NCBI RefSeq assembly: GCF_023630175.1
Contig: NZ_JALLIN010000054.1
Coordinates: forward strand, 1 to 46,952
Reading direction: 5' to 3'
Length of the DNA stretch: 46,952 nucleotides
DNA from: Streptomyces cellostaticus
GTDB lineage: Bacteria > Actinomycetota > Actinomycetes > Streptomycetales > Streptomycetaceae
The notes under the pieces were generated by a model, which searched no databases, had not been told where the DNA came from, and saw only the letters and a list, made by a program, of their open reading frames with translations. Below are positions 7,542 to 15,082 of this stretch, in pieces (positions within the stretch are counted from its first letter, which is position 1; every line of letters starts with the position of its first letter). A program made the translations under genes and the position numbers.

Positions 7542-7626
7542 CGGCAGCCGTTCCGCCGTCCGGTGCACATCCCGCGGTCGTCCGCGGGGTCCACCCCCCA
7601 ACCTGCGGCCGGTGGAACGGCTGCCG
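7542..7626. terminator. Nested inverted repeat between convergent genes
   Basis: CGGCAGCCGTTCC (7542-7554) is perfectly complementary to GGAACGGCTGCCG (7614-7626). Inside the 59-base interval sits a second perfect hairpin, CCCGCGG 7571-7577 with CCGCGGG 7582-7588. It lies between the ends of the carboxypeptidase (7505) and the opposing SDR gene (7754), so a bidirectional terminator is the simplest role. Confidence 0.5.
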
Positions 7627-7753
7627 TCTCCCCCCTCGGTATGGCTACGGAACCCCAGCACTCCAAGTGTGAAGCTCTTGTGGAGAAGTTGAGCACAGGC
7701 GACCGATCGGCCGCAATGCCGCGGATGTTCGAACTCCGCTTGCCCGGCGGGCC

Positions 7754-8512
7754 TCAGCCGCGCCCGATGTAGGGCATCGCGGTCGCCAGCACCGTCGCGA
7801 ACTGCACGTTCGCCTCCAGTGGCAGCTCGGCCATGTGCCGCACGGTGCGCGCCACGTCCGCCACGTCCATCACGGGCTCCGGAGCGGTCTGGCCGTTGGC
7901 CTGGAGCGCGCCGGTCTCCATCCGGGCCGTCATCTCGGTGGCCGCGTTGCCGATGTCGATCTGGCCCACGGCGATGCGGTACGGCCGCCCGTCCAGTGAC
8001 AGCGACTTGGTCAGGCCGGTCAGCGCGTGCTTGGTCGCGGTGTAGGCGACCGACATCGGCCGGGGCGCATGGGCGGAGACCGAGCCGTTGTTGATGATCC
8101 GGCCGCCCTGCGGCTCCTGCCGCTTCATCCGGCGGTACGCCGCCTGCGCGCACAGGAACGCCCCGTTGAGGTTGGTGTCCACCACGTGCCGCCAGGCTTC
8201 GTAGGGCAGGTCCTCGACCGGCACCCCGCCCGGCCCGAAGGTGCCCGCGTTGTTGAACAGCAGGTCAACCCGGCCGAACCGCTCGACGGCCGCGGTGAAG
8301 AGCGCGTCCACGTCCTCGGGCCGGGACACGTCGGTGCGCACCGCGAGCCACGGCCCTCCCGGCACCAGTCCGGCCGTCTCCTCCAGTGTCTCCGGGGGCC
8401 GGCCGGCCAGGACCACCGACCAGCCGGCGCGCAGCAGTTCCACGGCGACGGCCCGCCCGATGCCGGAACCGGCGCCGGTCACCACCGCGATCTTCGATTC
8501 CCTGTCAGTCAT
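7754..8512 (-). CDS. Short-chain dehydrogenase/reductase (SDR)
   Basis: This is a classical SDR of 252 residues. It has the cofactor motif TGAGSGIG (about residues 12-19), NNAG (about 91-94), the catalytic Ser in NNGSVSAH, and the YxxxK pair in YTATK. The Arg in AGRPP after the second strand suggests NADP(H) preference. The substrate is not predictable. The gene reads away from a region with two phased direct repeats and a CAACGG microsatellite, which probably contains its promoter. The next gene (8724-9758) is on the same strand upstream, 211 bp away. Confidence 0.85.
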   Translation of the reverse strand: MTDRESKIAVVTGAGSGIGRAVAVELLRAGWSVVLAGRPPETLEETAGLVPGGPWLAVRTDVSRPEDVDALFTAAVERFGRVDLLFNNAGTFGPGGVPVEDLPYEAWRHVVDTNLNGAFLCAQAAYRRMKRQEPQGGRIINNGSVSAHAPRPMSVAYTATKHALTGLTKSLSLDGRPYRIAVGQIDIGNAATEMTARMETGALQANGQTAPEPVMDVADVARTVRHMAELPLEANVQFATVLATAMPYIGRG

Positions 8513-8534
8513 GGCTCCGCAGCGTAGGCGGAGA

Positions 8535-8568
8535 GTCCGCCATGCGGAATCGACCGTCCGCCATACGG
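8535..8568 (-). promoter_or_regulatory. Two phased direct repeats just upstream of the SDR gene
   Basis: GTCCGCCATGCGG (8535-8547) and GTCCGCCATACGG (8556-8568) differ at one base and start 21 bp apart, two helical turns. They lie 23-56 bp upstream of the SDR start codon. Each is also partly palindromic. This layout suits a dimeric or tandem-binding repressor. The regulator is unknown. Confidence 0.45.
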
Positions 8569-8570
8569 TC

Positions 8571-8658
<88 letters not shown>

Positions 8659-8723
8659 TCGCAGCCGGGGACGGGCCGGGCCGTGGCCTGGGGCAGGCCC
8701 GGCCGGTGTCAATCCGCTCGTGC

Positions 8724-9758
8724 TCAATACACCTGGGCCGCGCCCGCGGCCGCGGGCGCGGCCGTCTCCGCGGGATACCGCACGCCGATCCGCTCCCGGA
8801 TCGCGTCCAGCGTGCGCATCACCGCGAGACTGCCGTCCAGCGGCACGAGCGGCGACTCCCGCTCGCCCGCCCGCAGCGCCCGCATCACCTCGGCCGCCTC
8901 GTGCCGCAGGCTGGTGCGCGGCCCGTCGGCCGGGTCCGCGGTGAACTCCTCGGCGTCGCGGCCGTCCCGGTGCAGCACGAAGCGCTCGGGGTGGAAGAAG
9001 CCGGCGGGGACGTCGATCCGGCCGAGGGAGCCGGTGACCGAGGCGGTGGTCCCGGTGCCTCCCGCGATGGAGCAGTGCAGCGCGGCCAGCGCGCCGCTCT
9101 CCCAGGTCAGCAGGGCGCCGGTCTGCAGGTCGACGCCCTCCGCCGAGAGCACCGCGCTCGCGGTGACGGCGTCCGGCTCGCCGAGCAGCAGCTGCGCGAA
9201 CGACACCGGGTAGACCCCGAGGTCCAGCAGCGATCCGCCGCCGAGCGCCGGGTCCCGCAGCCGGTGCGCCGCCGGGAACGGGCCGGCGAGACCGAAGTCG
9301 GCCCGCACGGTGCGCACTTCACCGATCGCCCCGTCGTCCACCAGCGCCTTCAGCCGCCGCACCAGCGGGTTGCAGTACATCCACATCGCCTCCATCAGGA
9401 AGCGGTCGTGCTCCTTGGCCAGCGCCACCAGCTCCCCGGCCTCGCGGGCGTTGAGCGTGAACGCCTTCTCGCACAGCACGTTCCGCCCGGCCGTCAGGCA
9501 CAGCCCGGCCGCGGCCCGGTGCGCCGAGTGCGGGGTGGCGACGTACACGACATCGATGTCCGGGTCCGCGGCCAGCGACTCCCAGTCGCCGTGGGCCCGG
9601 GTCGCCCCGAAGCGCTCGGCGAACGCCTCGGCGGACTCCGGCCGGCGCGAGGCCACCGCCGCGATCTCGGCGTCCGGCAGATCCACCAGGTCCGCAGCGA
9701 AGGCCGCCGCGATCCCGCCCGTCGCCAGGATCCCCCACCGCACGCTCCGCTGCCCCAT
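8724..9758 (-). CDS. Gfo/Idh/MocA family oxidoreductase
   Basis: The start at 9758 (MGQRSVRWGILATGGIA) places the Rossmann motif GxxxTGGIA at the N-terminus, as in the family; the open frame upstream to 9872 is not protein-like. The 344-residue length is normal. The family marks are VYVATPHSAHRAAA, the CEKAF motif (EKP-type lysine, about residue 93) and LGGGSLLDLGVYPVSF with the conserved Asp and Tyr region. These enzymes are NAD(P)-dependent sugar, inositol or trans-dihydrodiol dehydrogenases. The trans-1,2-dihydrobenzene-diol dehydrogenase-like subgroup fits best. It is divergent from the MFS gene at 9845, sharing an 86-bp promoter region. Confidence 0.85.
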   Translation of the reverse strand: MGQRSVRWGILATGGIAAAFAADLVDLPDAEIAAVASRRPESAEAFAERFGATRAHGDWESLAADPDIDVVYVATPHSAHRAAAGLCLTAGRNVLCEKAFTLNAREAGELVALAKEHDRFLMEAMWMYCNPLVRRLKALVDDGAIGEVRTVRADFGLAGPFPAAHRLRDPALGGGSLLDLGVYPVSFAQLLLGEPDAVTASAVLSAEGVDLQTGALLTWESGALAALHCSIAGGTGTTASVTGSLGRIDVPAGFFHPERFVLHRDGRDAEEFTADPADGPRTSLRHEAAEVMRALRAGERESPLVPLDGSLAVMRTLDAIRERIGVRYPAETAAPAAAGAAQVY

Positions 9759-9844
9759 CCCGTCCCGCCCTCGCTCGTGTGTGCCTCGGCAGTGTGTACG
9801 AGCTGAGAGCATAGGTGCCGGGACGGAACGAGAGGGAGGGACGC

Positions 9845-11131
9845 ATGCACGAGGACACGGCGGCATCGGCACCGGAAACGGAGCACCCGGCCGGTACCGC
9901 GCCGCACACGCCCGCCCGGCCCGGCCTGCTCCTCGTCCTCCTCCTCGGCGGCCTCACCGCCACCACCCCGCTGGCGATGGACATGTACCTCCCCTCGCTG
10001 CCGGAGGTCACCCGGACACTGCGCGCCCCCGCCGCCACCGTTCAGCTCACCCTCACCGCCTGCCTGGCCGGCATGGCCCTCGGGCAACTGGTCGTGGGGC
10101 CGATGAGCGACCGCTGGGGACGCCGCCGGCCGCTGCTGACCGGCCTCGCCGTCTACCTCGTCGCCACCGCCCTGTGCGCGCTCGCGCCGGACATCGGGAC
10201 CCTGGTGGGTCTCCGGCTGGTGCAGGGACTCGCCGGCTCGGCCGGGATCGTGATCGCCCGGGCCGTCGTGCGCGACCTCTACGACGGACTGGCCATGGCC
10301 CGCTTCTTCTCCAGCCTGATGCTGGTCTCCGGGGCCGCCCCGATCCTGGCGCCGCTGATCGGCGGTCAGGTCCTGCGGGTGACGGACTGGCGGGGTGTGT
10401 TCGTCGTCCTCACCGCCGCCGGAGCCGCGCTCACCGCCCTGGTCTGGGCACGGCTGCCGGAGACCCTGCCGCCCGCCCGCCGGCACCGGGGCGGAGTGGG
10501 CGAGGCGCTGCGCGCGATGCGCGGCCTGCTCGCCGACGCGCCGTTCAGCGGCTACCTGCTGGCCGGCGGCTTCGCCTTCGCCGCGCTGTTCGCCTACGTC
10601 AGCGCCTCGCCGTTCGTCGTCCAGGAGATCTACGGCGCCTCCCCGCAGACCTTCAGCCTGCTCTTCGGCCTCAACGCGGTCGGGCTGATGGTCACCGGCC
10701 AGATCAACGGCAAGCTGCTGGTCGGCCGGGTCGCCCTGGACAAGGTGCTCGCGGCCGGCCTCGCCGTGACCGTGCTCGCGGCGTCCGCCCTGCTGCTGAT
10801 GTCCGCCGGGGCCTTCGGTGAGGTCGGCCTGGTCCCGGTCGCCGCCGCGCTCTTCGTACTCATGTCGGCGATGGGCGTCACCCTGCCCAACGCCCAGTCC
10901 CTCGCCCTGCTGCGCACCCGGCACGCCGCCGGCTCCGCCTCCGCGCTGCTCGGCACCTCCTCCTTCCTGATCGGCGCGGTCGCCTCCCCGCTGGTCGGCG
11001 TCGCGGGGGAGCACACCGCCGTGCCGATGGCGGTCGTCCAACTGGCGGGTGCGTTGGTCGCGGTGGCCTGCTTCGTGGGACTGTGCCGTCCGTGGAGGGC
11101 ACGTACGGGGTCGGAGGGGGACCAGAACTGA
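9845..11131 (+). CDS. Bcr/CflA-type multidrug MFS exporter
   Basis: ATG 9845 is preferred over 9815 because GAGAGGGAGG lies just before it. The 428-residue protein has twelve predicted membrane helices. The family signatures are LAMDMYLPSLPEV at the end of helix 1, GPMSDRWGRRRPLL between helices 2 and 3 (MFS motif A), and RLVQGLAGSAGIVIARAVVRDLYDG in helix 4 and its loop. Bcr/CflA proteins are proton-driven exporters of drugs such as bicyclomycin and chloramphenicol, or of sulfonamides and peptides. The substrate here is unknown. The next gene overlaps its 3' end and is probably translationally coupled. Confidence 0.88.
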   Translation: MHEDTAASAPETEHPAGTAPHTPARPGLLLVLLLGGLTATTPLAMDMYLPSLPEVTRTLRAPAATVQLTLTACLAGMALGQLVVGPMSDRWGRRRPLLTGLAVYLVATALCALAPDIGTLVGLRLVQGLAGSAGIVIARAVVRDLYDGLAMARFFSSLMLVSGAAPILAPLIGGQVLRVTDWRGVFVVLTAAGAALTALVWARLPETLPPARRHRGGVGEALRAMRGLLADAPFSGYLLAGGFAFAALFAYVSASPFVVQEIYGASPQTFSLLFGLNAVGLMVTGQINGKLLVGRVALDKVLAAGLAVTVLAASALLLMSAGAFGEVGLVPVAAALFVLMSAMGVTLPNAQSLALLRTRHAAGSASALLGTSSFLIGAVASPLVGVAGEHTAVPMAVVQLAGALVAVACFVGLCRPWRARTGSEGDQN

Positions 11132-12258
11132 GCACGCCGAGACTGCGCCCCGGCACACCCGAACGAGCCGGGCTCGACCCCACGGAACTCGGGCACCTGA
11201 CCGACGAGGTGCACGCCCTGACCGCCGGAGTGCGCCCCTGGGCGGCCGGCGCCGTCGTGCTGGCCGGACGCGGGCCGGTGGTCGTCGTCGCCGAGGCCGC
11301 CGGCTGGGCGGTGCGCTACTCCTCCTACGACCCCGAGACCGGCACCGGTGTCGAACTGCCAGACGGCGAACGGGTCCCCGCCGGTGTCGCCACGCCCTTC
11401 GACCTGGCCTCGCTCACCAAGCTGTTCACGTCCGTCGCCGCCGTCCAGCAGATCGAGCGCGGCACCCTGGGCATGGACGCCCGGGTCGGCGCCTACCTGC
11501 CGGACTTCACCGCGGCCGCCGAACACGGCATCACCGTGAGGCAGTTGCTCACCCACACCTCCGGGCTGCGCCCCGAGCTCCCGCTGTACGACGCTCCGGA
11601 CACCGCCGCCCGGCTGGCGATGCTGCGGGCCGAGGCGCCGACGGCCGCGCCCGGCACCTACCTGTACTCGGACCTGAACATGATCCTGCTCCAGTTCGTC
11701 CTGGAGCGGATCACCGGCCGGTCCCTGGACGTGCTGATCGAGGACGGCATCACCCGGCCGCTCGGAATGACGGCGACCGGCTTCGGACCGGCCCCCGCGG
11801 CGGCGGCCACCGAGGACCAGCGGCTGCCGTGGGCCAAGGCGGAACGCGGGATGCTGCGGGGCGTGGTGCACGACGAGAACGCCTGGGCGCTCGGCGGGGT
11901 GGCGGGCCACGCGGGCCTCTTCTCCACCGCGCCGGACCTCGCGGTCTTCTGCCGGGCCCTGCTGGGGGGCGGCGCCTACGGTCCCGCCCGCATCCTCGGC
12001 CCCGACTTCACCGAACTCCTGCTGCAACCGCCCGGCCTGGGCTTCGCCGTGGACCAGCCGTGGTTCATGGGCGAGCTGGCCGGCCGGGGAGCGGCGGGCC
12101 ACACCGGCTTCACCGGAACCTCCCTCGTGCTGGACCCCGCCACGGACACCTTCCTGGTGCTGCTGGCGAACGCGGTCCACCCCCGCCGGCGCATGCCGGA
12201 CAGCAGACCGAGAGCGACCATGGCGAACCACCTGGCCCGGGCCGTCCGCGGGGCGTGA
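11083..12258 (+). CDS. Serine hydrolase, class C beta-lactamase/esterase family
   Basis: The catalytic SxxK is present as SLTK in PFDLASLTKLFTSVAAVQQ. The second motif is Y-S-D (YLYSDLN), a variant of YxN, and HTG in GHTGFTGTS plays the role of KTG. No signal peptide is visible, so it acts in the cytoplasm, and esterase or peptidase activity is more likely than antibiotic hydrolysis. The start is uncertain. GTG 11083 and GTG 11092 lie inside the preceding MFS gene. However, GGAGGGGGA at 11112-11120 stands seven bases before a CTG codon at 11128 that overlaps the MFS stop (CTGA) and begins the conserved-looking LSTPRLRPGTPERAGLDP. A CTG start is therefore quite possible. Confidence 0.8.
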   Translation: MPSVEGTYGVGGGPELSTPRLRPGTPERAGLDPTELGHLTDEVHALTAGVRPWAAGAVVLAGRGPVVVVAEAAGWAVRYSSYDPETGTGVELPDGERVPAGVATPFDLASLTKLFTSVAAVQQIERGTLGMDARVGAYLPDFTAAAEHGITVRQLLTHTSGLRPELPLYDAPDTAARLAMLRAEAPTAAPGTYLYSDLNMILLQFVLERITGRSLDVLIEDGITRPLGMTATGFGPAPAAAATEDQRLPWAKAERGMLRGVVHDENAWALGGVAGHAGLFSTAPDLAVFCRALLGGGAYGPARILGPDFTELLLQPPGLGFAVDQPWFMGELAGRGAAGHTGFTGTSLVLDPATDTFLVLLANAVHPRRRMPDSRPRATMANHLARAVRGA

Positions 12259-12381
12259 GCGGCGGTGCCCGGGCGTCCGGTGCCGCGGGGCCGGCCTCCC
12301 TGCTGCTCCCGCGCCGTGGTGCCCGGCCCCCGGGCGCGGTGCCCCGCGACGTGTTCACCGGGCCCGGGGTACGGCGTGCCG

Positions 12382-12419
12382 GGCCCGCCGGACCCCGGCG
12401 GCAGCGGTCCCGGCGGGCC
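12382..12419 (+). terminator. GC hairpin after the serine hydrolase gene
   Basis: GGCCCGCCGG plus ACC (12382-12394) pairs with GGTCC plus CGGCGGGCC (12406-12419), allowing one bulged base. It lies 123 bases after the stop at 12258 and before the Rsm22 gene at 12453. The rest of the 12259-12452 gap is GC-rich with smaller palindromes. Confidence 0.45.
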
Positions 12420-12452
12420 TGGAGCGCTCCGGGCAACTGAGAGAATCGCGGG

Positions 12453-13448
12453 GTGAACGCCCCAGCCTCCCCAGCCGACGCCCTCCGTGCCTCCGTCACC
12501 GCGCTGCTCGACGGGCTGCCGCCCCGGCAGGCCGCCGGGGCCGTGGAGCGGCTGATCGCCAGCTACCGGGGCGACACCCCCACCCACGCCCCGATCCTGC
12601 GTGACCGCGCCGACGTCGCCGCGTACGCGGCGTACCGGATGCCCGCCACCTTCGAGGCGGTCCGCTCGGCGCTGGAGGCGTTCGCGGACGCCGTGCCCGG
12701 CTGGACCCCCGGCAGCCACGTGGACGTCGGCGGCGGCACCGGCGCGGCGACCTGGGCGGTGACCGCCACCTGGGACGGGACGCGGCCGGTGACCGTGCTC
12801 GACTGGGCCGAGCCCGCGCTCGCCCTCGGCCGGGAGATCGCCGCCGCCAACCCGGCCCTGCGCGACGCCAGCTGGGAACGCGCCCGGATCGGCACCGCGC
12901 TCACCCTCGGCCCCGCCGATCTCGTGACCGTGTCGTACGTCCTCAACGAACTCGCCGGGGCCGACCGCGCCGCCCTCGTGGACGCCGCCGCGGACGCAGC
13001 GCGGGCCGTCGTGATCGTGGAGGCCGGTACGCCCGCGGGCTACGAACGCGTCATCGAGGCCCGCGACCGTCTCGTCCGCGCCGGATTCCGGGTGGCCGCG
13101 CCCTGCCCGCACAGCGCCGCCTGCCCCATCGTCGCCGGTACGGACTGGTGCCACTTCTCCGCCCGGGTCAGCCGCTCCTCGCTGCACCGGCAGGTCAAGG
13201 GCGGCTCCCTGGCGTACGAGGACGAGAAGTTCAGCTACGTGGCCGCCACCCGGCTGCCCGCCGAGCCGGCCCCGAACCGGGTGGTCCGGCGCCCCCAGAT
13301 CCGCAAGGGGCAGGTGCTGCTGGACCTGTGCGAGGCGGAGGAGCGGCTGGGCCGCACGACCGTCACCAAGCGCCACGGCGGCCTGTACCGGGCGGCCCGG
13401 GACGCCGACTGGGGCGACCCCTGGCCGCCCCAGGACCCGCCCGTCTAG
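12453..13448 (+). CDS. Rsm22-family methyltransferase-like ribosome assembly protein
   Basis: GTG 12453 starts a 331-residue protein of the Rsm22 family, the bacterial relatives of mitochondrial METTL17/Rsm22. It has an N-terminal helical region (LPPRQAAGAVERLIASYRG, RDRADVAAYAAYRMPATFEAV). A SAM-binding motif HVDVGGGTGAATWA follows at about residue 88, then SYVLNEL at the post-IV position. A cysteine cluster (C-x6-C-x9-C in CPHSAACPIVAGTDWCHF, about residues 217-234) precedes the SRSSLHRQVKGG stretch. In METTL17 these cysteines bind an iron-sulphur cluster. The protein is thought to act on the small ribosomal subunit, but catalytic activity in bacteria is unproven. It is alone in its transcription unit by spacing. 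Confidence 0.82.
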   Translation: MNAPASPADALRASVTALLDGLPPRQAAGAVERLIASYRGDTPTHAPILRDRADVAAYAAYRMPATFEAVRSALEAFADAVPGWTPGSHVDVGGGTGAATWAVTATWDGTRPVTVLDWAEPALALGREIAAANPALRDASWERARIGTALTLGPADLVTVSYVLNELAGADRAALVDAAADAARAVVIVEAGTPAGYERVIEARDRLVRAGFRVAAPCPHSAACPIVAGTDWCHFSARVSRSSLHRQVKGGSLAYEDEKFSYVAATRLPAEPAPNRVVRRPQIRKGQVLLDLCEAEERLGRTTVTKRHGGLYRAARDADWGDPWPPQDPPV

Positions 13449-13453
13449 GACCC

Positions 13454-13560
13454 CCGGCCCGGCCCGGCCCGGCCCGGTCCGGTCCGCTCCGCCACGGCCC
13501 GCACCGATCCGATCCGCCCCGCCCCGATCCGGCCCCGCCCGGTCCGCTCCGAACGCAGAG
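13454..13560. repeat. Low-complexity CCCGG/TCCGG pentamer tract
   Basis: About five copies of the pentamer CCCGG are followed by degenerate TCCGG, TCCGC and CCCCGCCCCGAT units. The tract fills the gap between the Rsm22 gene (ending 13448) and the TetR gene (13592). It can fold on itself in many ways and may act as a terminator. Confidence 0.6.
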
Positions 13561-13591
13561 CCCGCCCGGCCGGGCTTGTTAGCGTCAGCCC

Positions 13592-14206
13592 ATGGTCAAG
13601 AAGCCCGCCCCCGACGCCGCCCGGCGCAGTGAGAAGTCCCGCCGGGCGATCTACGCCGCCGCCCTCGCCCTGGTCGCCGAGAGCGGCTACCGCAGGACCA
13701 CGGTCGAGGGGATCGCCGCCCGCGCCGGGGTCGGCAAGCAGACCATCTACCGGTGGTGGTCGTCGAAGGCGGACGTCCTGCTGGAGGCGTTCCTGGACCT
13801 CGGGGAACAGGCGGCGCGGGCGGCGGGACAGCAGCCGTACACCCTCCCCGACACCGGCGACCTCGCCGCCGACCTCAAGACGGTGCTGCGGGCCACGGTG
13901 GACGAACTGCTGGACCCGCGCTTCGAGGCGCCCGCCCGGGCGCTGGCCGCCGAGGGCCTGGTCGACGAGCAGCTCGGCCGTGAGTTCGTCGACCAGCTCC
14001 TGCGGCCCCAGCTCCAGCTCTACGTCGACCGGCTGCGCTCGGCCCAGGAGGCGGGCGCGGTACGCCCCGACCTCGACCCGCGCATCGCCCTGGAACTCTT
14101 CGTCTCCCCGCTGGCCCAGCGCTGGCTCCAGCGCACCGGCCCGATCTCCCACGCCTACACGGACACCCTGGTCGACTACGCCCTGCACGGCCTGGCCCCG
14201 CGCTGA
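13592..14206 (+). CDS. TetR/AcrR family transcriptional regulator
   Basis: This is a 204-residue regulator. It has an N-terminal helix-turn-helix (RRAIYAAALALVAESGYRRTTVEGIAARAGVGKQTIYRWWSSK split over residues 16-60, with GVGKQTIYRWW as the recognition helix) and an all-helical ligand-binding domain of the TetR_C type with RFEAPARALAAEGL and SPLAQRWL. No partner gene is divergent from it; neighbours run in the same direction. The target is unknown and may lie elsewhere. ATG 13592 is the only reasonable start. Confidence 0.85.
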   Translation: MVKKPAPDAARRSEKSRRAIYAAALALVAESGYRRTTVEGIAARAGVGKQTIYRWWSSKADVLLEAFLDLGEQAARAAGQQPYTLPDTGDLAADLKTVLRATVDELLDPRFEAPARALAAEGLVDEQLGREFVDQLLRPQLQLYVDRLRSAQEAGAVRPDLDPRIALELFVSPLAQRWLQRTGPISHAYTDTLVDYALHGLAPR

Positions 14207-14320
14207 CCTCCTGTGAGGTGCGTCTCGTCCGGTTTCTCCGGATGGCCCCGGCGGCACCCGAAGGGCAGCGGGATGGGACGATGAGGCATGCTGGCCGCAC
14301 CAGGCGAGGCGAGGGGACAG

Positions 14321-15052
14321 ATGAGCGCGACGTTCGGCGGCCGTAGCGGCCGGCAGGGCAGACTCTCCCAGTGGCTGCGCGGACGCCGCCCGAAGGAGGA
14401 GTCCGCCGACCCCGGCGGCCGGGAGGCCCTGCTGCTGGCCGCCGCGGCGGCCGGTCTGCCGCTCGCGCCCGCCGCGCACCCGGGGGCCGGCTACGGCTGC
14501 TCCTGCGACCGCGTCGGCTGTCCCACCCCGGCCCGGCACCCGGTGTCGTTCGCCTGGCAGACCCAGTGCACCACCGACCGCGCCCAGATCGAGCGCTGGG
14601 CCCGGCACCAGCCGCAGGCCAACTTCATCACCGCGACCGGCATGGTGCACGACGTCCTGGACGTCCCCCTGAAGGCCGGCCGGGAGGCACTGGAGCGGCT
14701 GCTCGACTCCGGTGTGGAGGTCGGGCCGGTCACCGTGAGCGACGACGGCCGCATGATGTTCTTCACCCTCACCCGGGGCACCCCCGAGGACGAGGACGAG
14801 TGGTGGCCCTGCGAGCTGGACTGCCACCCCGAGACGATGGACGAGCACCCGGGCCTGCGCTGGCACTGCCGCGGCTCCTACGTCCTCGTACCGCCCGCCC
14901 GGCTGCCCGGTGGCGAGGAGCCGGGGCTGCGCTGGCTGCGCGGCCCGGAACACCCGCTGCCCGACCCGCTGAGCCTGCTGGAGACGCTGACCGACGCCTG
15001 CGCCCGCCACACCGGCGACCCCGCGGGCGGCGCCTGGCCCCTGCGGCACTGA
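14321..15052 (+). CDS. Stand-alone prim-pol (bifunctional DNA primase/polymerase-like) domain protein
   Basis: ATG 14321 follows GAGGGGA and is preferred over 14288. The 243-residue protein has the look of the actinobacterial prim-pol N-terminal domain family. GLPLAPAAHPGAGYGCSCDRVGCPTPARHP resembles the metal- or zinc-associated opening of that domain, IERWARHQPQANFITATGMVHDVLDVP holds the central strand, and GLRWHCRGSYVLVPPARL resembles the late strand with the nucleotide-binding His/Ser region. The usual catalytic D-x-D is not obvious (HDVLDVP is the nearest), so activity is uncertain. Such short forms are common in Streptomyces and their role is unknown. It is convergent with the lipoprotein gene at 15083. 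Confidence 0.6.
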   Translation: MSATFGGRSGRQGRLSQWLRGRRPKEESADPGGREALLLAAAAAGLPLAPAAHPGAGYGCSCDRVGCPTPARHPVSFAWQTQCTTDRAQIERWARHQPQANFITATGMVHDVLDVPLKAGREALERLLDSGVEVGPVTVSDDGRMMFFTLTRGTPEDEDEWWPCELDCHPETMDEHPGLRWHCRGSYVLVPPARLPGGEEPGLRWLRGPEHPLPDPLSLLETLTDACARHTGDPAGGAWPLRH

Positions 15053-15082
15053 CCGCTCCGGGGCCGCGATCCCCGGCGCGGT

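Noticed and set aside
11083..12258. Antibiotic-resistance beta-lactamase.
   Set aside because: No signal peptide is present and the YxN motif is altered to YSD, so a cytoplasmic esterase or peptidase-like serine hydrolase is more likely.
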